From the NCBI GenBank assembly GCA_020205615.1, contig CM035164.1, positions 125,033,537 through 125,097,536 on the forward strand: a stretch of DNA of 64,000 nt. The letters are read 5' to 3'. Of this stretch, positions 48,501-58,157 are shown piece after piece. A model generated the notes under the pieces. The model was not told the DNA's origin and did no database searches. It saw only the letters and a list, made by a program, of their open reading frames with translations. Source of the stretch: Panax quinquefolius (taxonomy: Eukaryota > Streptophyta > Magnoliopsida > Apiales > Araliaceae). The number at the start of each line of letters is the position of its first letter. The stretch's first letter is position 1. A program made the position numbers and the translations under genes.

Positions 48501-51500
48501 CAATATTTAGGTTTTTCCGACGAAAAATGCTATAACCGGAGTTCTATAACTCAAGTGACCATGAAATTTAAACTAGAAGCTCACGTTAACATGTGTAAGA
48601 TCTTGCCAAGATTTGGGAATTTTGGAGTTAAACTTGAGATAGCTAATTTCTTAAGGAATTAATTAGAAATTAATTTTTGAAAAATAGTAAATGAATTTTA
48701 AAATTCCGAGAAAATATATTTTCATTATGGGACTATATTATGCTAAATCCCAGAAAAGAAATATTTTGGGACTAATTTGGTATTTTTCATGAAAATAGTT
48801 TATTTACTGAACATATGAGTTAAATATGTTATGTGAAGTAACAAAGTTGAAAATATGATTTTATGGCTAGAGAATCCTATATAGAGTATATGCATATTTT
48901 TGATGAGGATTTGATAATTGGTGATGATATTTTATGAGTATGGCATTTTTGAATGATTAAATGCATTATATGGTAAAGCGTAAACAATTAAGATAAATTA
49001 TTTATAAATTTAAGAAGTGATTAAAATATTGTTATAATATTAATGATATTAGATTATGAGATTATTAAGTGATTGAAAACATGGGGATATTTTTGAATCC
49101 TGGATAAATTATATTATAAATGTTTAATATTTATCTTTTATCTCATTTGATTGATTCTTTATATCATTATCCTCATGCTTATATTATGTTGAAAGTCATC
49201 TGGCCCTTTGAAGTGCATAGATGGACTTGGTATGATTATGACTGTGGATTGTTCGGTATAATCATAACCAGTAATTGAATACACAATTATCTTTGGTCAG
49301 AGTACGTGGATAATTTGTGGTCGTGATACTAATGAATACACAATTATCTTTGGTAGTAGTGCATGGATAATTTGTGGTCGTGATACTAATGAATACACAA
49401 TTATCTTTGGTAGTAGTGCATGGATAATTTGTGGTCGTGATACTAATGAATACACAATTATCTTTGGTAGTAGTGCATGGATAATTTGTGGTCGTGATAC
49501 TAATGAATACACAATTATCTTTTTGGTCGTAGTGCATGGATAATTTGTGGTGGTGATACTAATGAATACACAATTATCTTTGGTAGAAGGTACATGGATA
49601 ATTTGTGGTCGTGATACTAATGAATACACAATTATCTTTGGTCAGTAGTGCATGGATAATTTTTGGTCGCGATACTAATGAATACACAATTATCTTTGGT
49701 CAGTAGTGCATGGATAATTCGTGGTCGTGATACTAATGAATATCCTCGGCACAGTAGTGCGGGATGATTCGATGATATGGATTAATTATTGAAATGAGTC
49801 TCAAAAATGAAATATTAATTCATGGATGTGGTAAAAGTCATCTTTGGTAGTAGTGCATTGATAGACTTGGTATGATTATGACCACGGATTATTCGGATAA
49901 TCATGATCAGAATTGAAAACACGAATATCCTTGGCCGAGAAGATACGTGGATAATTCGTGGTCGTGATACTATTAAGCTAAGTCTCGATATTATTGGTTT
50001 TACGATTATATATCTTTGGCTTGTAGTGCAAAGATGAATTGTTAATGAATATCTTTGGTAGGATTGCAAAGATGAACTTAATATTTTCAACGATAAAGGT
50101 ATTCAAGGTATCCTCACCTCTTTATCATATCAGTCGCACGTACCCCAATTTCGAGGGCTAAATTCCATAAGGAGGGAGATTGTGAGACCCCAGATTTTAT
50201 CAATAAAGATTTAAATTTTGTCAAAATAATTTTTAATATTATGGTGTGAATTTGAGATAATATTATAGTTGTGGGTAGTATTTATAAATTTTGCAAAGTA
50301 TGCAAGTGGTTATATTATATTCGATTGGTCAGAAATATTCAGTTTAGCGGGGAATATTCGTATAACGGCTCAATCATTGGTGGACCCTAATAATGTAATT
50401 ATTGTTTGATTGAGAAAACGACAAAAATATTTTATTGAAATAACTGCGGAAGTTTTACCGTGGTTACCGTTGAACTACTTTCGGTAGTAAAAGTACGATG
50501 TCGTGTGGTTGCATAAGAAGACACCAGTATTGATTATTGATGCTTATGTGAGAAGTCACTCAGGTTTGATTCCATTATTATTTATTAATAATATGAATTA
50601 TTATAATGATAATGACGTTTTGTTTTATTCAGATTATTAACGTAATAAAACGAAACATCTTTTATATAAAATAGAATACTTTATTAAAGTTATTCTATAA
50701 ATAGAATATATTATATTTTATTATGCATAGTGTTGCATAGTGTTTTGCATAATGTTTTGCATAGTATTGCATAGTGTTTTGCATAGTAAAAATGTTTTTA
50801 TATAAATAGAATATATTATATTTTATTTAAAAGATTTTCTTTAAATATGGACCGTCAGATTAAAGTAAATCAATCTGACCGCTCATGGATTAGTTACTAT
50901 GCATTCCATTTTCCTATAAATAAAGCTCATTCCTTCATTATTTTCTTACGAATTCATTGAAACTACAGAGAGAGAAATTATAGAGAGAAGCTATAGAGAA
51001 AATTATAGAAAAGAAGAAGAGTATTCTCGCTACTTCACTACTTCTATATTCGGTTCTTTTACGGTAAGGGATATTATTCGTTTGTATTTATGAAGAGAAC
51101 CTCTCGTTATTCCATTCATTATTATTCATTGAATAACTCAGAAAAGTGGCATACCCTATACATAACTGTGATACGCCAGATACCCTATACTTGGTGAAAT
51201 TCTTATATTATTCCATTCTTATTTATTCTCATTGAATAACTCAGATACGCTGTTTACCCTTCTTATACTTGGTGACATTCTTCTATTATTCATTGGAACA
51301 TCCTCATGCATGTGTTTTACACACCTAACTCGGTTCCGCTTTCTTTATTATTATTTTGTTGGAACATCCTCATCACAGTGTGTTTTACACCCACCGGTTC
51401 CGCTCTTTATCATTCTCGTTGAATATCCTATCCGTGTGTTTTACACATCGGATCCGGTTCCATCTTTATTATTCATTGGAACATCCTGTCGCGTGTGAAT

Positions 51501-54500
51501 TTCACCGACCGTTTCGTTATTATTATTCTCGTTGAATAACCTTTGTCATGCGCGGCACCGCATGCACGGTGATTTCTTTTGTTATTCCATTCTTTATTAT
51601 ACCCAGCTTGGTTAAAACTTTGACTTATACTCCATGAAATTAGTAGAATATCCTTGATATTTGCATTTCATCCAAAGATATCTTTCATGGAAATATTCTT
51701 CCCGATCATTCTTGAATTTTACTCTCACGAAACAAAGATCATGTTGACAATTTGACGTTAATAATTCATGGATTAAATAATTCTTGAACTTGTTTTATTG
51801 AATTATTATGTCATTGTCATCATCCTCATGTTATATTATGTTATCTTCGGCTTACGCATGCATAGATGAACTTAGTATGATTATGACCGGGGATCATTCG
51901 GTATAATCACGACTTGATATAAATGATGTGACAAAAGTCCTCAAATGGCACTGTAATGCGTTGATAGATAGTTTTGGTATGATTATGACCAGGGGTGATT
52001 CGGTATAGTCATGACCATTGATAATTTGATGAAAATCCTTGACCGTGGTACGAGGGATGATTAGATGTGGTGGTTTATTTATTGTCGAGTCTCAAATGAT
52101 AAAAATTGATGAAAACCTTTAAAACCTAAAAGATAGTAGACTTTATTCTCTACTTGACTAAGTTAATGGATTGCTTATTCCATTGTAGTTAAACTTGTTG
52201 TCTATTGTATTTTATCGCTTTAACACTTTTGAAGGCTAATGATAATTTATTCTTCATTATCTTAGTCATAATATTTCTTCTTGGGCTAGTTGAGCTCACC
52301 TTTTTCTTTCACCGTTCTCTTGAAATGAGAACATAGTTGGGACGAAGCCTGGGAAACGAAGTAATGGTCCGAGAGGATAGCATTAGTAGTCTTCACTATT
52401 CTCGTGAAATAGTGTGAAAATAGTTGTAATGAGGACTCCTTTTGAGTTTGTATAATATCTAGTGAGATAATATTTGTATTCAAACTCACGCTTTATGTCA
52501 GATTGTACCACCTACAGCTTATATTAATAAGTTGTATTTGAATTTATGTACCATGTAAGTGGCGACCCAAGATGGGTGACGATACCTAATTTTGGGGCGT
52601 CACGCTTAAATTGATAAAAGTTAAAGTTAAGGGTGATATATGAAATTTTTTTCAAAATACACAAGTGGTTATAAAATATTCATTGTTGTTTGGGAATATT
52701 CATTTGGTCGTGGAATATTCTTTCTATCGGGAATATTCAATACGACGGCCAAGCACCATTTGTGGGCCCATAATGTAATAACTCGCTTGGATGAAGAAAA
52801 CGACAAAATTTGAGTTTTTATAAATAATTGGCGTAGTTATTCTGATAATACATTGTTGAATACCCGTTGGTTAAAATACTGATGTCTACGCTTATTGAAC
52901 AAAGAAGACACTACAGTATTGCACGCGATTTTTGAATTATTGATTCTTACGTAAAAGGCACTACTCAATAATTGTTACAAGAATTATCGCTCAATATTTT
53001 ATTTTATTGATTCAATAATTGTTGCATTGATATTTTATAGTATTGTTGTTTCAATAATTATCATTGCACAGTATTTCCCATTATCAGATCAATAATTCAT
53101 ATTATTTGAATAATATTATTAGATAGCATTATTGGCAATATCTAGAAAGTTCAGTCAAGGAGAGGTTTGGTAACCTAATTACGCCGCCATGAAGGAGAAA
53201 TTCTTATTGAAAGCCCCTCTTTCTTGAAACCACAGTTGTCATTATTGTGATTCTCAGTAATATTATTTGTGAATAATTAATTATTGATTTATATGATAAG
53301 GAAATATTTATTTGATGTGGATATAAATGATGGATTTATTTATGTGGTTATAAATGAAGGAATTAATGTTGAGGTATTTTATCGATATTTTTGTTCGGAA
53401 TGAAGGTATTAAAAATTAAACCAAAGTGTTTTGAGATATATTAAATAAGTTATAATTTTTAATCCGACCATTGGATCGTTGTAATTTTTGGATATGTTAT
53501 ACATATATAAGTTGAGTTTGTGTCCACAAATTTTGAACCGTTAAAAATGAGCGTATAATTTGTTATGAATTTTAAGAGGTAACCGATTCTAAATTAGGTT
53601 TTGGTGAAAAATCTAGAATTGAGTGGACCCCACTTTTGGTTCTTTGGGGAAGATGGTTGATTTTTGGTGGGTGGAATAGTAGCGAGTAAAGCCATCGGTA
53701 TAGCAGTCAAGTCTACTTGACGTCTTAAAGATTTTCCTATAAATAGAGGCTAAGTTAGAATTGAAAATCACACCGGAATTCATAAGTTTTCTCTTTTTCT
53801 CTCTAGATTATCGAGTGTATTTTGTGAGTATTTAGAAACTTGGTGAGTTCTGCTATTCATCGCTGCAAGTTTCCTTCAAATATATATCCAATATCCAATC
53901 GAAGTCTTTCTTTTTTTTGAGGTAAGGGATAGTAAGGGATAGTAAGAGATTGTAAGGATAGTAAGGGATGTTATTTTCTTTCTAATGATGTTATTCTTTC
54001 AATATCATTATACTCAAAATATTGGTATGGATTTTATTGTGGAATTTCTACCTTTTGAGTCTGGGTTACTATTCACGATATCACGACTATTCATGATATA
54101 TAAAGACTATTTACGTATATGACATTATTTACATATACTGATTTTATGTATTTAATACGAGTACTATTCACGAAGTTACTATTCATGAGTTACTATTCAT
54201 GAGTTACTATTCACGAAGTTACTATTTATGAGTTACTATTCACGAGTTACTATTCACAAGTTACTTATTGATTTAAAAAAATTGGTTTCTTTTTCCGACC
54301 AAATTATCGTTGATTTATGATTGTTGCTCTTGAAAATAAATGCAATGTTGATCATATTGTTTTATTATCATATATAACATTTTATAACCCCGATGTTGAA
54401 TTTCTCTTTCACTTGAGTGTAAAGATGGGTAGATTATTGGTATGATCGTGATTATGGGTTCTCTTTGTCAAAGAAGGCAAAGTTGAATTGTTGATTTGGT

Positions 54501-57500
54501 ATGATCATGACCATTGATTTACAATTGAATATCCTTAACTTAGGTGCAAAGGTGAATTGATCAACATGGTTATAATTATTGTTTATATAAATTCTAAAAT
54601 GATTATATATTTCTTTGAGATATTAATATATTTGGCGTATGTAGTGCAAATATGAATCGTTGAGGAATATCTTTGGCCAGTAGTGCAAAAAGATGAATTG
54701 TTGATGAATATCTTTGGCCCGTAGTGCAAAGATGACACTGTTGTTGAATATCTTTGGCCGAGAGTGCAAAGATGAACTGTTGACGAATATATTTGGCCGT
54801 AGTGCAAAGATGAAGTTATTAATATGATTATGAACATGAACTGTGATTTGGTATAACCATGATCTTTGATATTTCAGGTAAAGACATGTGATGAAAATTA
54901 TCTTCATCCTGGATACGAAGAGGAATTTAGAATTACAATTATGATTATGAGATATTCATATAATCTTGGAAAGGAACTGTTGATTGATGTTACAGGGATA
55001 AAACGTTGTTGGTGGACTTTTAACATGGAGAAGATAATAGACTGTATTGTCTATTTGACTCTTCTAATGGATTGCTCGTTCCGCTGCAACTATGGTTGAA
55101 AAGTTTTATCATCTACCATATGTTCTAAATCTACGATTTATTACTTTGTTGAAGGCTATTGATAATTTATTTATCTTTAGTCATGATATTCTTTATCGGG
55201 CTAGTTAGTTGTCACCCTTTTGCTTCACAATTCCTTTCGTGTAATAAGAGTGTAGTGGGTCGAGGGGTATGAGGGAATAGAATCGGTGGTCATCATTTAG
55301 TAGTTATATTTGGTGAATCAACTAGGGTGAAAGCGCGAACCCAACGTTGGAAGGGTGTTTTGCCACTATCATATAAGATATCTAATGACATACAACCTCG
55401 TGTCATCATAAGACAGGGGTTGTCTTCATCCACTTTCTTTGAGTATATTTACGAGCACTACCTATATAATCTTGGTGTTTGTTTGAAGTATAATTCTCAA
55501 TTTGAGACAGCGGTGGAGATCTTGATAAATCAAGAGAAGACTCACCATCGGGAAGAATATGATAGTAATCTTCTCATTTTTCTTTAGGGGTCTATTGGTC
55601 AACCAAGGATAATTACGCGGCCATATGATATCTATCATAACCTGAAGCATGGCCTCCCACGTGTACGAAGGTTTCTCGAGCACTTCCCAAAGATTCTAAT
55701 TTCTAAAACAGGTTTTGACTATACCTTTATGTAGGTATCACCGTGAGTGTCATTGTCCTCGATGGGATATTTGTCACATTACTATTGGGGACACGAGTCA
55801 CAGTTGGTATATAATTGTATCCAAACTCACAACATATGTGTTGTTGTATTTTGCACGACAATTGTTGTAATAAAGTTGTAGTTGTTTTCTATACCATATA
55901 TTTGGCAACTCAGAATGGGTTGGATGAAATGGACCTGTTTTGGGGGCGTCACAAAGTCCATCGAGTATGTGATCGATGAGATCATTTTCGTGAATTATCT
56001 GTTGGTGAGGCAAAGCGGAATCGGATATGGTTTTGCATCGAAGAAGAAAGTCGACATCTGATGATATTGAGTCTTTTTGAGTGTGTGAAGGTTGTTCTTC
56101 GTGGTTTGGAAATGGGTTTTAGAGGAAGAAGAAAATCGGTTGTGAAGTATGTCCCAAGCTTTGGGAGCGGACTTGCGGGATACCAACAGATTTTGAATGA
56201 GGAGAAATAAAGAAGACGAATCCATGTGAGAAACAAGACTTGTAAAGACTTTTCCATTTGGTGTATTCGGGGTTAATGGTTTTATCATCTAGTTTTTCCA
56301 AAGGACTATTCTTATCATGGACAACATGTTCGAGAGAGTGAGTGCACAGAACGGCAAGAAACTGAGAACTCCAATTTAGGTAATTCTTTTTTGTTAGGAT
56401 GGTGTTGGATAACAAGGATTGAGGGTTAAACAGAACTGGAAGAGAAGTGGAAGATGACGCAGATAACGAGGAAGAGGAGATAGCAGGTGACGAGGAGGTA
56501 GAAGAGAAGATTTCGGCCATAGTGAGAGATAGGTTTGGGTGCGGTTACGCTAATAGCTCTGATACCATGAAAGAATATGAAAGATTCAAAAATTGTAAGT
56601 TTATTCTCTGCACACCTTTACAATATACATGTTCTATATATATACAACCATGAGAGAATCAACTAAGGCTAGAATTTAGTGATTACAATCACACTACAAT
56701 CACCTAGGCTATCAATTACAATAAATTAGGCTAACTTTAAAGAATAGTTATGAGTAAGGAATTTACAATAATCAAATCAACTACAATCATGCCAAAATCA
56801 GCTGGAATAGTTATGGTATGTTTTCAACCATTACATGGCAAATGACTGTAATAAATGACTCTTTCTTCTCATCAACCGACGATTTTCCTCCCAAAGCTGT
56901 AACCTCCTCAAATCCGCCCTCCTCTCTTTCTATCTCTCTCCTTAAAACCCCAGATCCACTAACTTTTCTTCCCTTTCCTCCCTAGAAATCGAAATTGAAA
57001 CCACCATCGTTACAGAAACCAGGTCAAAACCCTCAACACTCCGAAAAAAATGAAACCCTCCAACGAATCAGCGCTTGGCGCGAATTCAAGAACAAAAACC
57101 ACAATAATAATAGTAGTGATGTTTTGGAAAGTGAATTGAAAGTGAGTGAGGTGGAGGGGAGAGAAAAAGGAGGTGGGCTGATGAGAAAAGAAGAAAAGAA
57201 GAAAAGAAGAAGCACAAAAAATGAGATTGATGAGTTCAACAAGGGGAATTTTATAAAGGTCAGAATTATTTGTTCTGACCCATATGCTACTGATGATTCT
57301 TCATCGGATTCAAGAAAAAAAAAATTGTTTATGTATGTTATGTCCTAAAACCGGCAGCGCCGAAAATAAACAAAAAACTGAACAAAAAGTCAATTAACCC
57401 ATGTGCATTAACAGTTGTGCATTTGCATAGATAAAAGAGTACGTGGATACTACTCTCCGTATTGAAGCCCTATATTGTTTTCTCTTTGTTAGTATACACT

Positions 57501-58116
57501 TAGTCAGGGTCGGTCTAAATTTTTTGGGTGTCAACCAAATCTTAAATTGGTGCTTTTTTTTTTTAACTATTTAATACTATTTTTTTATTAGAATTTTATA
57601 ATTAATTTTCTACATATTCTTTTTAATTGATAAAATCGCTAATCCAATATTAATCTTTCTTGGGACATTTGTGGGTCTCTTCAATTTTGCAGATGTCAAG
57701 TCATTGTTTAAATGGCTTAACCATAACATACGGGCCAATTAGTGCACGTAAACTTACGCATATATATTACTTCAATGAGCATGTTAAAAAGTAAAATTCA
57801 TGTGAAAGCTAGAATGGCTATTCGATACAAATTTCTTCATATAATTTATACGAGTAAATTTATTTATTTTTCCTTTAAACTTATATTTTCACTCTATTAA
57901 ATCATGCAGACTTTCGAGCCTTGGATCCAAAAGAGAAGATTAGAATACGTGAAACATGAGCATCTAGTTGTAGATATATTAATACATTTGCAAGAACTCA
58001 CAGTAGGAAGACTCCTCACTGAAGATGGTGCTCCAAATGTAGCTGCTATAAGAAGGTGGAAACATTTGCTAATTAGCATATATATTTTTATAAAAAGAAA
58101 TAAATATTAATTTTAG

Positions 58117-58157
<41 letters not shown>

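Larger units (their letters stand above)
43905..52604 (+). mobile_element. Ty3-type LTR retrotransposon G, inserted in LTR E (non-autonomous)
   Basis: 5' LTR 43905-46324 (2,420 bp) and 3' LTR 50181-52604 (2,424 bp), both starting TGTGAGACCCCAG. The flanks are GTTAA on the left and CTTAA on the right, a one-mismatch target duplication. LTR E is collinear with other LTRs across the join. The internal region (3.86 kb) has gag and protease remnants but essentially no RT, RNase H or integrase. Instead it holds a shared non-pol segment, about 1.1 kb of unrelated non-coding DNA, and an LTR-like piece with a 57-bp tandem array. Confidence 0.9.
43834..55953 (+). mobile_element. Ty3 solo LTR E inserted in gag of copia element F, interrupted by element G
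   Basis: A left piece (43834-43904, starting TGTAAGACCCCGAA) and a right piece (about 52605-55953, ending TGGGGGCGTCACA) make up one LTR of about 3.4 kb. The whole is flanked by perfect 5-bp duplications AAGTC (43829-43833 and 55954-55958). The right piece follows the LTR A/C order: repeats, TATA box at 53738, TTACTATTCACGA repeats, and GAATATCTTTGGCC repeats. No internal region is present, so E is a solo LTR. It carries extra DNA near its end (about 55318-55806) not found in the other LTRs. Confidence 0.88.
39758..56826 (-). mobile_element. Ty1/copia LTR retrotransposon F in NCL intron 3 (antisense)
   Basis: Two 259-bp LTRs (39758-40016 and 56568-56826), each reading TGAAAG to TTTTCA on the plus strand, bound a copia element transcribed leftwards. 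They differ at 6 positions (97.7% identity). The primer site and polypurine tract are in place. The domain order gag, protease, integrase, RT, RNase H is that of copia. Flanks are ACCACT on the left and ACCAT on the right, an imperfect target duplication. Without the 12.1-kb Ty3 insert F is about 4.9 kb. Short LTRs would fit the Ale/Retrofit group, but this is tentative. Confidence 0.93.

Noticed and set aside
49262..49629. Long minus-strand frames with repeated [12 protein letters not shown] peptides
   Set aside because: They arise because the 57-bp tandem unit is a multiple of three. The array is amplified LTR DNA, not a repeat protein gene.
49277..49736. CRISPR-like regular spacing
   Set aside because: The units are contiguous, near-identical repeats without unique spacers, in a plant retroelement.
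54583..54907. Minus-strand frames in LTR E
   Set aside because: They follow the GAATATCTTTGGCC repeats and have no independent support.
57033..57242. Minus-strand hydrophobic frame of 69 codons
   Set aside because: Shadow of the Lys/Glu-rich plus-strand ERF-like frame. Lys codons read backwards give Phe/Leu.
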